A DNA stretch of 64,000 nt from Ruminiclostridium papyrosolvens C7 (lineage in GTDB: Bacteria > Bacillota > Clostridia > Acetivibrionales > DSM-1351): the NCBI RefSeq assembly GCF_000421965.1, contig NZ_ATAY01000015.1, positions 1 through 64,000 of the forward strand, in the 5' to 3' direction. The notes beneath the pieces are model-generated. The model was not told the origin of the DNA. It was given only the letters and a program-made list of their open reading frames with translations, and made no database searches. A program made the translations under genes and the position numbers. The first letter of the stretch is position 1. Each line of letters begins with the position of its first letter. Shown here piece by piece: positions 17,889 through 26,904 of this stretch.

Positions 17889-18275
17889 ATGGTTTACAGA
17901 AAGCGTCCCCCAAAATCCCGCAGATATAATAAAAATCACTCTGCTCAGCCAAACGGTGAGCATGAGCAAATTGATACAAATATATCCGTAACAGAAGAGC
18001 GACCGGTGAATATTAAGGCAGAAGAGTCAATGCCTCCTGCAAGTCCCGGCAGCCGTGAAACAAAAACCCCCAAGCCTTTGGGTTTTCTTTCATCGCTTCT
18101 GGGAACCGGAGATAAAGCGGAACGATCAGGAAGTCCTCTGTTTACGGTTTTTGATTATGATATATATTTGGATGACCTGCTGCTTGTAGGTCTTATTATA
18201 CTTATATATACAGATAAAGCAGAAGATGAACTTCTGCTGATTATTCTCTTGTATCTGTTATTGGATATATTCTAA
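17889..18275 (+). CDS. 128-aa protein, basic N-terminus and acidic/hydrophobic C-terminus
   Basis: The first 20 residues are rich in Arg/Lys (YRKRPPKSRRYNKNH), the middle is low complexity, and the last 35 residues alternate Leu/Ile clusters with acids (DDLLLVGLIILIY, DELLLIILLYLLLDIF), forming two short hydrophobic segments that could insert in a membrane. Similar 'D-L-L-L-I-x-L-I-L-L' tails occur in small clostridial proteins of unknown role (recalled, not checked). AGGAG eight bases upstream selects ATG 17889 over a GTG at 17880. Its stop codon overlaps that of the convergent membrane-protein gene. Confidence 0.72.
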   Translation: MVYRKRPPKSRRYNKNHSAQPNGEHEQIDTNISVTEERPVNIKAEESMPPASPGSRETKTPKPLGFLSSLLGTGDKAERSGSPLFTVFDYDIYLDDLLLVGLIILIYTDKAEDELLLIILLYLLLDIF

Positions 18276-19159
18276 CGGATTGCTTTTTTCTGTTTGTAAT
18301 CATCACTGCATTTTTTAAAAGATGAAAACACAAAACAAATCAAAATTGCAAAAACTATTGTTTTAAATACAATATTTACAACAATCAGTATAGTATTTAT
18401 AGTCCCTGATACGACCTGTGTATTAGCCAAAGTAAAATTAGCAATTATGTACAGAATATCAAACAAAACCAATGTAATATCAAACGCCACAAATTTGGAA
18501 AGTAAAGACCAGAAATTACTGTCTGATATTTTTTTTGCCAGTTTAAAATGATTTTTATCATGGACAATGGCTGATGGATACCAAAATACTATATACTGTC
18601 TGAAAAAAGTATAGCTGAAAAACAGTACTGCAGCAGTTATGATTGAAAGAACAATTCCCGCCAACGGATTCATTGATCCGCTGATTGAATTATCCACAAC
18701 AATCGCCGCAGGAATAATTGCTATTAAAGCATATATTATAAAAATGACAAATGCACATATAGTCCAAAGATTTAGTGAAATCATCCTAAGAAAATACTTC
18801 TTTATTCCCTGAACAAATTCACTTCCGGCCTTTTTCTCTTTTCCTTCAACCGCATTATAAAGTATATTGAAACATCCTGAGAATATTAACCCAAGAATCA
18901 AAGACGCTGCAAGTACTGCAATTACAAGTGCCAATATGATTTTCACTGCTGTTTCAGGTACAGAAATCGTATTTATAACAAATTGAATTATATTTACGTA
19001 GTCATCAAAGGGACTACCTGTTTTAAACATTGTCAGCCCATAAAAAAGGGTCATAAAAAAATATTCAAAAACACATACAACAGTACTCAGAAGTGCCGTA
19101 AGCAACAACACTGCTGGTCTCTTGGCAATTAAATGTACCGCTTTATTAACTATCCCCAT
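18272..19159 (-). CDS. multi-pass membrane protein, unknown function
   Basis: A 295-aa integral membrane protein with about six predicted spans (around residues 18-40, 70-98, 125-150, 160-185, 225-245, 262-285). It resembles the YciC/glycerophosphodiester-phosphodiesterase-membrane-domain type in layout (KAVHLIAKRPAVLLLTALL start; WYPSAIVHDKNHFKLAKKISD loop), but I cannot name a function. It ends in a 4-base convergent overlap with the 128-aa gene, with no terminator between them, so the two transcripts probably overlap. Confidence 0.75.
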   Translation of the reverse strand: MGIVNKAVHLIAKRPAVLLLTALLSTVVCVFEYFFMTLFYGLTMFKTGSPFDDYVNIIQFVINTISVPETAVKIILALVIAVLAASLILGLIFSGCFNILYNAVEGKEKKAGSEFVQGIKKYFLRMISLNLWTICAFVIFIIYALIAIIPAAIVVDNSISGSMNPLAGIVLSIITAAVLFFSYTFFRQYIVFWYPSAIVHDKNHFKLAKKISDSNFWSLLSKFVAFDITLVLFDILYIIANFTLANTQVVSGTINTILIVVNIVFKTIVFAILICFVFSSFKKCSDDYKQKKAIR

Positions 19160-19234
19160 ATCATTCTTCTTCCCATCTTTTATTTATAAAAAACTTATTT
19201 TTATAATACCACAATAACCCATAAATAAATAGTT

Positions 19235-21391
19235 TTAGTTTATCTCTTTCATGGTCAGTGATATCCTCTTTCTTTCAACGTCTACCTCAAGCACCTTGAC
19301 TTTTACTATGTCCCCCACAGCTACTACATCCATGGGGTTCTTTACAAATTTATCAGCCAGTTGGGATATATGGACAAGTCCGTCCTGATGAACTCCTATA
19401 TCCACAAAAGCTCCGAAATCAGCCACGTTTCTTACAGTCCCCGTTAGTATCATTCCTGCTTTTAAATCCTCCATGTTAAGTACATCAGAGTGAAGCATTG
19501 GCTTTGGAAGCTCGTCTCTGGGGTCTCTTCCTGGCTTTAGCAATTCATTTACAATATCCTTTAAGGTTGGTATCCCTATGCCCAACTTTTCTGCAACCTG
19601 TGACATTCCGGTCTGCACAACCTTAGTGTCAAGTCCAGCCAGTTTTTTGTCTTTTACATCCTCCAGAGAGTAACCCATGTTTTCCAAAAGGTGCTTTGCT
19701 GCCTTATAAGATTCCGGATGAACAGATGTATTATCAAGAATATTTCCACCGTCAGTTATTTTCAAAAAACCAGCGCACTGTTCAAAGGTTTTATTTCCCA
19801 GCTTCTTTACCTTCTTTAGCTCATTTCTTGCCTTGAATTTACCGTTTTCCTCTCTGTACTCAACAACATTCTTTGCAATTGCAGTACTTATTCCTGAAAC
19901 ATATGAAAGTAAAGGTGCAGAGGCTGTATTCAAATCAACACCTACATTGTTTACGCAGTCCTCTACCACTCCGCCAAGAGATTCATCAAGCCTTTTTTGA
20001 TTCATATCATGCTGGTACTGTCCTACTCCGATGGCTTTGGGGTCGATCTTTACCAGCTCGGCCAAAGGATCCTGAAGCCTTCTTGCTATTGAAACGGCAC
20101 TTCGGAGGGCAACATCAAAATCAGGAAACTCCTCAGCCCCAAGCTTTGAAGCAGAATATACCGATGCGCCTGCCTCGCTAACCACCATGTAGTAAACCTT
20201 TCTTTCTATTTCCTTCAGCAGTTCAGCTACAAATATCTCCGATTCCTTGGAGGCTGTACCATTCCCTATTGAAATAATGTCAACCTTGTACTTTTCAATA
20301 AGTTGTTTTACTTTCTTCTTTGCCTCATCGATTTTATTCTGAGGAGGTGTCGGATATATAACGGTAGTTTCCAGTACTTTACCGGTTTCATCCACTACTG
20401 CCAGCTTACAACCTGTCCGGTATGCCGGGTCAAGCCCAAGTACCACCCTGTCCTTGACAGGAGGCTGCAACAGCAGGTTTCTCAGGTTTTCAGAAAATAC
20501 TTTGATAGCCTGCTCCTCAGACAACTCTGTAAGCTGATTGCGTATATCTCGCTCCAAAGACGGAAAAATCAATCTTTTGAAAGAATCCTCCACTGCCGAT
20601 TCTACATATTTAGCCATTTCAGAGTTTGTTTTTTTAATAGTGTCTGCTTTCAAAAAATTCAGACACCAATCCTCGTTGACATCAATTCTTACATTGAGGA
20701 AATCTTCCTTTTCCCCTCTGTTCAAGGCAAGTACGCGGTGTCTAGCTATCTTAGAAACAGGTTCCTTGAAATCATAGTACATTCTGTATACTGAGTCTTC
20801 ATCTTTTTTACCCGAAGACACTACAAGACCATTTTTAAATATTATTTCTCTTAAAGCTTTTCTGAATTCAGCATTATCAGAAATTTCTTCGGCTATTATA
20901 TCCAACGCCCCTGCAATAGCCTCATCGGCACTGTTTACTCCCTTTTCCGGGTCAATATACTTTGCAGCAATATCATTTAAAGGAGTTTTGGTTGGAAGCT
21001 GTGAATATATAATAGTAGCAAGTGGTTCAAGACCTTTTTCCCTAGCCACAGATGCCCTTGTTTTCCTTTTTACCTTGTAAGGCCTGTAAATATCCTCTAT
21101 TTCCTGCAATGTAACCGCTTTATCCAAGGATTTTACTATTTCTTCGGTAAGCTTACCCTGCTCATCTATAAGCCTTCTTACATCCTCCCTACGCTCATCC
21201 AGATTTCTTAAATACACTAAGCGTTCGTATAGTTCTCTTAAAACCTGATCATTAAGTTCTCCGGTAACTTCCTTTCTATAACGTGCTATAAATGGAATCG
21301 TATTTCCATCATCTATGAGCTTAACGGTGTTTTGTACCTGAAAAGGCTTCAAGTTGAATTCCCTGGTTAACTGTCCGACTACATCTGTCAT
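19235..21391 (-). CDS. tex: Tex, S1 RNA-binding transcription accessory protein
   Basis: A 718-aa Tex/YdcI-family nucleic-acid-binding protein. Order of parts: Tex N-terminal helical region (1-200), YqgF-like RNase-H fold (VLGLDPAYRTGCKLAVVD near residue 320), helix-hairpin-helix region (LSYVSGISTAIAKNVVEYRE near 495) and a C-terminal S1 domain (640-715: GMILTGTVRNVADFGAFVDIG). Full length for the family. GGAGG lies 9 bases before ATG. It is needed for expression or tolerance phenotypes in other bacteria; the molecular role is not well settled. Confidence 0.96.
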   Translation of the reverse strand: MTDVVGQLTREFNLKPFQVQNTVKLIDDGNTIPFIARYRKEVTGELNDQVLRELYERLVYLRNLDERREDVRRLIDEQGKLTEEIVKSLDKAVTLQEIEDIYRPYKVKRKTRASVAREKGLEPLATIIYSQLPTKTPLNDIAAKYIDPEKGVNSADEAIAGALDIIAEEISDNAEFRKALREIIFKNGLVVSSGKKDEDSVYRMYYDFKEPVSKIARHRVLALNRGEKEDFLNVRIDVNEDWCLNFLKADTIKKTNSEMAKYVESAVEDSFKRLIFPSLERDIRNQLTELSEEQAIKVFSENLRNLLLQPPVKDRVVLGLDPAYRTGCKLAVVDETGKVLETTVIYPTPPQNKIDEAKKKVKQLIEKYKVDIISIGNGTASKESEIFVAELLKEIERKVYYMVVSEAGASVYSASKLGAEEFPDFDVALRSAVSIARRLQDPLAELVKIDPKAIGVGQYQHDMNQKRLDESLGGVVEDCVNNVGVDLNTASAPLLSYVSGISTAIAKNVVEYREENGKFKARNELKKVKKLGNKTFEQCAGFLKITDGGNILDNTSVHPESYKAAKHLLENMGYSLEDVKDKKLAGLDTKVVQTGMSQVAEKLGIGIPTLKDIVNELLKPGRDPRDELPKPMLHSDVLNMEDLKAGMILTGTVRNVADFGAFVDIGVHQDGLVHISQLADKFVKNPMDVVAVGDIVKVKVLEVDVERKRISLTMKEIN

Positions 21392-21503
21392 ATATCCTGC
21401 CTCCGCTGTTATACTAAATATAGGTAATTTTATCCTGTTTCAATAACAATTATAGATATTATATATTAATTTTTCCCGCAAGAAAAGGAACCGGTACTTA
21501 AAC

Positions 21504-21539
21504 AAAATAAGAACCGACATATAAGCCGATTCTTATTTT
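21504..21539. terminator. terminator upstream of tex
   Basis: AAAATAAGAACCG (21504-21516) pairs with CGATTCTTATTTT (21527-21539). It is placed to end the minus-strand 42-aa ORF before tex. Confidence 0.75.
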
Positions 21540-21554
21540 TTGTGGTACCTTCGA

Positions 21555-21683
21555 TTACTTGCTTTCTTTATTGCAGTCACATGATTGCTGTCTTACTTCT
21601 CTATTATCCTTGTTTTCTCCAAGCTGGTCGTTTTCAAATGTAAGTTTTTCATTGTCACTGCTTTTTGGTTTACCTTTATCCAT
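21555..21683 (-). CDS. 42-aa hydrophilic small protein
   Basis: A short ORF reading MDKGKPKSSDNEKLTFEND followed by a Gln/Asn/Asp-rich part and ending QQSCDCNKESK. It has an AAGGGGTG site 6 bases before ATG and a strong hairpin right after the stop, which is why I accept it despite its length. Very hydrophilic, with one CDC motif near the C-terminus that might bind metal. No family recognised. Confidence 0.6.
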   Translation of the reverse strand: MDKGKPKSSDNEKLTFENDQLGENKDNREVRQQSCDCNKESK

Positions 21684-21803
21684 ATACAGCACCCCTTTTT
21701 AAGTTATTTCACCTTTAGTATTAATGACTGCTTTGCAAGCCATCAGCATTATTTTATACAAACCATATAAAAATTATAAACCAACTTTTTGCAGGATTGT
21801 TTG

Positions 21804-22766
21804 CTATATCCGAAAAGTTGCTTTGTCCAATCTGTTAATTTCCGGAATCTCCAAAAGCTCTGCAGAAAGCCTTTGCAATGCCCTATCCTTCATTTTTGCT
21901 TCCAGCATTATATCAATATCCCTGTCTGCCTTTTTCGCTGTATGAAGAAAATCCATAAATTCAGATAAGTCAACATAATCAGCATGACTTCTAAACTCTT
22001 TTTCACTTTTGGGACTGGAATAATGGACTTTGGGCGGGTCCAGTTCCGAATTCCATGTATTGAATATTCTGTCAAGCAAGTCTCCCAATTCCTCCCCATA
22101 GTTAACACATCTGTGATGATGAACATCCAATACCATGGGAATTTTCAAATCTTCACAAATTTCTAGGGCATCGGCTGCTGTAAAGCATTTATCGTCATTT
22201 TCAAGAATTATTCTTTTTGAAATCCTGTCAGGTAGCTTCAAAAAGTTTTCCTTAAATCTGTCAATGGATTTTTCTTTGTCCCCGTACAGTCCCCCTACAT
22301 GTAAAACCAGTTTGTATCTAAAATCATCTAATCCCATAGCCTCGAAAAGCTTTACATGGTAGTCCAGATCTCGAATCGAGGATTCCAGAATTTCAGGCTT
22401 AATTGGGTTGAGTATTGTAAAATGGTCAGGATGTGCACTTATCCTGAAATTATTGGTTCGTATATATTCACCCAGACGTTCAAATTCGTCATGAAAGTCT
22501 GATACATAATCCCAATCCTTCAATTCACCGTGAGTAGCTAAGGGAATTAGTTTTGAAGTCAAACGGTACACTTTTATATTTAATGCAAGACTGTTTTTGA
22601 GAATCCTCAAGGTATTGTTAATATTGCATTTTGCAACCCTATCCAATCTTGCACGTTTTCCCGCTTCATCCTTGATCTTATTGTATACGGCATATGTTAC
22701 CGTTCTTGATGGTGAACAGTCTTCAAGGTCCAGTGTCATAGCTACAAATCCCAGTCTGAATATCAT
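21804..22766 (-). CDS. uvsE: UV damage endonuclease UvsE/UvdE
   Basis: A 320-aa TIM-barrel endonuclease that nicks 5' of UV photoproducts and starts an excision repair path independent of UvrABC. The N-terminus MIFRLGFVA matches the family start. Metal-ligand blocks are visible: RISAHPDHF, LVLHVGG, ILENDD, MVLDVHHHRC and the late HADYVD. GGAG six bases before this ATG favours it over an ATG four codons earlier (22778), which has no site. It starts right after the DUF2238-like gene, suggesting coupled translation. Confidence 0.95.
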   Translation of the reverse strand: MIFRLGFVAMTLDLEDCSPSRTVTYAVYNKIKDEAGKRARLDRVAKCNINNTLRILKNSLALNIKVYRLTSKLIPLATHGELKDWDYVSDFHDEFERLGEYIRTNNFRISAHPDHFTILNPIKPEILESSIRDLDYHVKLFEAMGLDDFRYKLVLHVGGLYGDKEKSIDRFKENFLKLPDRISKRIILENDDKCFTAADALEICEDLKIPMVLDVHHHRCVNYGEELGDLLDRIFNTWNSELDPPKVHYSSPKSEKEFRSHADYVDLSEFMDFLHTAKKADRDIDIMLEAKMKDRALQRLSAELLEIPEINRLDKATFRI

Positions 22767-22783
22767 TTGTTTCTCCATTTAAA

Positions 22784-23470
22784 CTAATTTTTTCGGCATT
22801 TTACCATATATATTTTATGATTCTTATTAATCCTTAATATTATGCAGGTGCACATTGAAATAAATGCTCCAAGTATGGCCAATGCCATATCTTTCTGACA
22901 GTCCCATAAATCTCCTTGAAAGCCCATAAAAATTTCAATACGTCCCTCACTTAAAAACATTGCTGAAAACAGCTCAAAAATCTCATAGAGTGCTGCAGCC
23001 GCCAGAATAATTATCACAGAAAGCATACACGCACCAATATATCTGATTCGCAGCCTGTAATATATACTTTCCAAAACCGGTATTGAAATAAGCAGACCGA
23101 AAACAAAATTAACCACTCTGTCAAAATGATTTCTATGCATACCCAGAAATCTGCTAATCCAAGCTCCTATAGGACAGGCAGCATAGGTAAAATGAGCCCC
23201 TACTGCATGCAAAACTAATACCGTCAGAATACAGAAATAAGCAGTATTTGTAAGCCTGTTTTTTGTATATAAAAATCCAAGCATTACTATTACGAAAAGG
23301 GGAATAATACTTTCATACCACCATTCAAAAGTATTAACAGGTTTTATTGATAAAATGATAAAAACTATAAAATAGGTAGTCATCATAGCATGCAGAAAAT
23401 GATTCCTTTTGAAAGGAATCTGGTTTTTCCTTGTGTCAAGAAGTGAAAATTTTTTCATGAATTTAGACAT
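22784..23470 (-). CDS. DUF2238/YjdF-type membrane protein
   Basis: A 228-aa polytopic membrane protein with about six spans. It carries the conserved signature set of the DUF2238 family: HFTYAACPIGAW, MHRNHFDRVVNFVFG, and a C-terminal FQGDLWDCQKDM. Function is unknown. GGAGATAG lies 5 bases before ATG. The 5-base gap to the uvsE reading frame makes a two-gene unit. Confidence 0.88.
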   Translation of the reverse strand: MSKFMKKFSLLDTRKNQIPFKRNHFLHAMMTTYFIVFIILSIKPVNTFEWWYESIIPLFVIVMLGFLYTKNRLTNTAYFCILTVLVLHAVGAHFTYAACPIGAWISRFLGMHRNHFDRVVNFVFGLLISIPVLESIYYRLRIRYIGACMLSVIIILAAAALYEIFELFSAMFLSEGRIEIFMGFQGDLWDCQKDMALAILGAFISMCTCIILRINKNHKIYMVKCRKN

Positions 23471-23563
23471 ATTCTATCTCCAATCAAATTATATTAGTGC
23501 AGTTTTCACCATCCTGGCTTTTCAGGCAATTTTTATGGTAAAATTATTAGACAACTAAGGATT

Positions 23564-23592
23564 TTGCATAGTATTATATATACTTATATAAT
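23564..23592 (+). promoter_or_regulatory. sigma-A promoter of gtrA-like gene
   Basis: TTGCAT (23564-23569), 17-base spacer, TATAAT (23587-23592), 33 bases before the start codon. Confidence 0.75.
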
Positions 23593-23625
23593 ACGCAAAT
23601 ATGTTTAAAAAGGGTGATGAATATA

Positions 23626-24039
23626 ATGAACTCTTTCGGTATCCTGAAGGATAAATTCGGCAATGTTATAGGGCAGATGATAAAATATGGCCTTGTGGGC
23701 GTAATTAATACACTTATCACCATGATAGTACTTTTTGTTCTTCAGAATGCTTTTGGTGTTTCCTACAAGCTTGCAAACGGTGCAGGCTATGTTTGCGGGT
23801 TTATTAATAGTTTTATTTTAAATAAATCCTGGACATTCAAAGGTAATCAGAAGTCCACATTAAGCCAGTTCATAAGGTTTGCATTGGTGTTTGCAGGGTG
23901 CTATGCCGTACAGCTGGGATTTGTTATTCTGCTTGTGGAAACAATTCATATTGAAAAAAATATTTCTCAGCTTATAGGAATGGTTTTTTATACCCTTGTA
24001 AGCTTTTTGCTGAATAAGATGTTTACGTTTAAGGATTAA
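23626..24039 (+). CDS. GtrA-family membrane protein
   Basis: A 137-aa protein with four membrane spans in the GtrA pattern (IKYGLVGVINTLITM, NGAGYVCGFINSFILNKSWTF, RFALVFAGCYAVQ, GMVFYTLVSFLLNKMFTF). GtrA-like proteins flip or carry lipid-linked sugars for cell-surface glycosylation; the exact cargo here is unknown. Of three in-frame starts (GTG 23614, ATG 23617, ATG 23626) the last has AGGGTGAT at the right distance. Confidence 0.9.
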   Translation: MNSFGILKDKFGNVIGQMIKYGLVGVINTLITMIVLFVLQNAFGVSYKLANGAGYVCGFINSFILNKSWTFKGNQKSTLSQFIRFALVFAGCYAVQLGFVILLVETIHIEKNISQLIGMVFYTLVSFLLNKMFTFKD

Positions 24040-24068
24040 CAGAAAAAACCGGCTTAATTCCTTGCAAT

Positions 24069-24089
24069 GTTACAAATACTATTTGTAAC
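24069..24089 (+). promoter_or_regulatory. 21-bp palindrome before the 98-aa gene
   Basis: GTTACAAATA and TATTTGTAAC flank a single central C: a perfect 10-bp inverted repeat about 8 bases upstream of the Shine-Dalgarno site. It has no T-run, so an operator is more likely than a terminator. Confidence 0.45.
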
Positions 24090-24112
24090 TAAATCAAGGA
24101 GGCTGGCTGATT

Positions 24113-24409
24113 ATGCAGGAAGAACTTGTTTTTCTATATACCAATTTATCAGATGCAAAAAACGTACTGGGCAGTTTGAAGGATAACGGAATACGAAAGG
24201 CATACCTGACCACTACTGAATTTGGTCTTCATATCGGTATAAGCCAGAAACAGTTAATTAAAAAATTTCCCGGAGCTCTTCCGTCAACTGTTGTAAAAGT
24301 GGTAGTTGAAGTTGAGCCTCATAATAAACAAAATGCGGTTTCTGTGCTTGAGGAGAGTTTTGGGGTTGAAGACATTAAAATATTAAAGGATTATTACAAT
24401 AAAAGATGA
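24113..24409 (+). CDS. 98-aa uncharacterised cytoplasmic protein
   Basis: Not recognised. The length, the alternating strand-helix look (EELVFLYTNLSDAKNVLGSLKDNGI, then VVKVVVEVEPHNKQNAVSVL) and the lack of a signal peptide suggest a small ferredoxin-like alpha/beta fold of the ACT or PII-like kind, but no ligand motif is visible. AAGGAGG lies 11 bases before ATG. It stands between gtrA-like and the nucleotidyltransferase fusion on the same strand, behind a 21-bp palindrome. Confidence 0.75.
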   Translation: MQEELVFLYTNLSDAKNVLGSLKDNGIRKAYLTTTEFGLHIGISQKQLIKKFPGALPSTVVKVVVEVEPHNKQNAVSVLEESFGVEDIKILKDYYNKR

Positions 24410-24470
24410 ATATTATATAATAGGAAAACTTAACCAGTAGCATCAAATACCAGAAATGCGGGGTGATAGT

Positions 24471-26903
24471 GTGAAAGCTATTATTATGGCAGGCGGCGAA
24501 GGTTCTAGGCTCCGACCCCTTACTTGTGATTTACCAAAACCGATGGTTCCTATAATGAACAAACCTGTATTGGAACATACTATTGGTTTATTAAAAAGTT
24601 ATGGTATTACAGACATTGGTATAACTTTATTGTACCATCCTCAAATAATCAAAGACTACTTTGGCAGCGGACATTCTCACGGAGTAAATATATATTACTT
24701 TCTTGAAGAATCTCCTTTAGGCACTGCAGGCGGGATAAAAAATGCCAGAGACTTTTTAGATGAGACCTTTATTGTAATAAGCGGTGATTCTCTTACTGAT
24801 TTGGATATTGATAAGGCTCTGAAATATCACCAATCCAAAAAGTCCATTGCCACACTTATACTTGCAAAGGTTGATGTCCCTCTGGAATATGGAGTCGTTT
24901 TAACGGATGAGGACGGCTCTGTAAAGGGATTTGTTGAAAAGCCCAGCTGGGGTGAGATTTTCAGCGACATGGTTAACACCGGTATATATATACTGGAACC
25001 GGAAATTCTGAGCTATATTGATTCGGGTAAAAATACGGATTTCAGTCGGGATGTATTTCCTGCTCTCCTCTCTTCATCCAAGAAAATCTTTGGCTATGTC
25101 ACTAATGACTACTGGTGCGACATAGGTGATACACATTCTTATATAAACTCCCATTGCGATATTCTCAATGGAAAACTAAAAATAAATATTGGCGACCAAT
25201 TTAATGAGGATGTGTGGGTTGGCCCCGGTACGGTTATTGATAAAAATGCCCGGATTATAGCTCCGTGTGTTATAGGTTCCAACTGCAAAATAGGCAGTGG
25301 TTCAGTTATCGGAAGCTATACCGTTATGGGCAATAATACAATTGTCAAAAATGATGTATCCGTAGTAAGAAGTATTTTATGGGACAACTGCTATGTTGAG
25401 AATGGAAGCGAACTCAGAGGTGCAATACTGTGTAATCATGTTAATCTTAAAAATTACGTCTCAGTATTCGAAAATTCTGTTATAGGTGAAGGTTGTAAAA
25501 TAAATGAAAGGTCTATAATAAAGCCCAATATACGGTTGTGGCCGGAAAAAGTTGTAGAGCCTCTTGCCATAGTTGATAGAAACATGATTTGGGGGGCAAA
25601 GCATAATAGTAAGATTTTCGGAGAAAACGGTATATCAGGTATTATAAATGTAGATATTTCCCCTGAATACGCTACCAGACTTGGGGCTGCCTATGGCTCT
25701 CACCTTAAAACAGGTTCTAAAGTTGTAGTCAGTTCAACTAATTCAAACTCTGCCCGGATGTTCAAGCATGCTTTTATTTCCGGAATACTCTCTGTAGGTA
25801 TTGAAGTATTTAATATGAGCAGCCTTCTGACTCCTATATCCCGGTACGCCATAGGCTTTCTAAAAGCAGAAGGGGGAATCCATATAAAAACTGATATGGA
25901 TAATCCCAATTTAATAAGAGTGGATTTTATGGATTCAAGAGGAACTTCAATAAGCAAGTTCTCTGAACGAAAAATAGAAAATTCCTTCCTCCGTGAAGAT
26001 TTTAAAAGATGCTCATCCCAACAGATTAGAAGATTAAATAACATTACTGATTTCAGCAGCTATTATGTTAAAAACCTCCTGCAGAACACCAATGTAAATG
26101 CTATAAAGCAGCTTAGCCCCAGAATATGTATATTTTCCAGATCTGATTTTGTTTCATCCATTGTGGGCCCTATGCTTACAAACATGGGCTGCCAGACTAT
26201 ATGCCATGAAAGCTACTCTGATATATCCTCGGTAACTTCAGTATTAGTTGAAACTAATTGCGAATTTGGTGCTATAATTGACAGTAACGGTGAAAATCTT
26301 ACTCTGATAAGCCGAGAAGGGATTGTTGTAAAAGATGATTTATTTGAGGCTTTTATTTCCCTTATTATTTTTAAAAGATCACCGGGAACCACCTTTTATG
26401 TACCTATTACAAGTTCTGATGTAATAGAAAGGCTTGCTTCAAGATACCGTTGCGTTGTAAAAAGAACCAAAAATTGCCTACAGGCGGTTATGGATGAGAT
26501 TTTAAGTGAAAGAAGCAGCTCAGCCGGTTCTGACCAGCTTGTACTTAATTTTGATGCTATAGCAGGACTTGTTAAAATAATTGAATACATGTGTGCATCG
26601 GGAATAACCCTAAACCAACTGCTTCTGGAAATCCCCAAAATCTACATAGACAAAAAAAGCATTTACTGTCCCTGGGAGTTAAAAGGTATGGTAATGCGAA
26701 GAATAATAAATGACAATAAAGACAAAAAAGCTGAACTTCTCGATGGGATTAAGCTATACCTTGAAGACGGCTGGGTACTTATAATACCTGATGCCGATAC
26801 TCCAGCCTTTAAAATAATTTCTGAAGGAAGTTCCGCGGTTGCAGCCAAAGAACATTGTGTCAGATTTCACAATATTGTAGAAAGGATTATTACAAACAGT
26901 TAA
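24471..26903 (+). CDS. nucleotidyltransferase / phosphomannomutase-like fusion
   Basis: An 810-aa fusion. Residues 1-230 are a sugar-1-phosphate nucleotidyltransferase ([38 protein letters not shown]); about 245-375 form a left-handed beta-helix of hexapeptide repeats; about 385-800 follow the phosphomannomutase/phosphoglucomutase layout. In the mutase part the catalytic serine loop (usually TASHNP) reads KTDMDNP and the metal loop (usually DGDGDR) reads DSNGEN, so mutase activity is doubtful. Start GTG 24471 has GGGG 7 bases before it; an upstream ATG at 24456 has no site. Probably feeds GDP-mannose-like or related sugar nucleotides to surface glycans. Confidence 0.88.
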   Translation: MKAIIMAGGEGSRLRPLTCDLPKPMVPIMNKPVLEHTIGLLKSYGITDIGITLLYHPQIIKDYFGSGHSHGVNIYYFLEESPLGTAGGIKNARDFLDETFIVISGDSLTDLDIDKALKYHQSKKSIATLILAKVDVPLEYGVVLTDEDGSVKGFVEKPSWGEIFSDMVNTGIYILEPEILSYIDSGKNTDFSRDVFPALLSSSKKIFGYVTNDYWCDIGDTHSYINSHCDILNGKLKINIGDQFNEDVWVGPGTVIDKNARIIAPCVIGSNCKIGSGSVIGSYTVMGNNTIVKNDVSVVRSILWDNCYVENGSELRGAILCNHVNLKNYVSVFENSVIGEGCKINERSIIKPNIRLWPEKVVEPLAIVDRNMIWGAKHNSKIFGENGISGIINVDISPEYATRLGAAYGSHLKTGSKVVVSSTNSNSARMFKHAFISGILSVGIEVFNMSSLLTPISRYAIGFLKAEGGIHIKTDMDNPNLIRVDFMDSRGTSISKFSERKIENSFLREDFKRCSSQQIRRLNNITDFSSYYVKNLLQNTNVNAIKQLSPRICIFSRSDFVSSIVGPMLTNMGCQTICHESYSDISSVTSVLVETNCEFGAIIDSNGENLTLISREGIVVKDDLFEAFISLIIFKRSPGTTFYVPITSSDVIERLASRYRCVVKRTKNCLQAVMDEILSERSSSAGSDQLVLNFDAIAGLVKIIEYMCASGITLNQLLLEIPKIYIDKKSIYCPWELKGMVMRRIINDNKDKKAELLDGIKLYLEDGWVLIIPDADTPAFKIISEGSSAVAAKEHCVRFHNIVERIITNS

Positions 26904-26904
26904 T

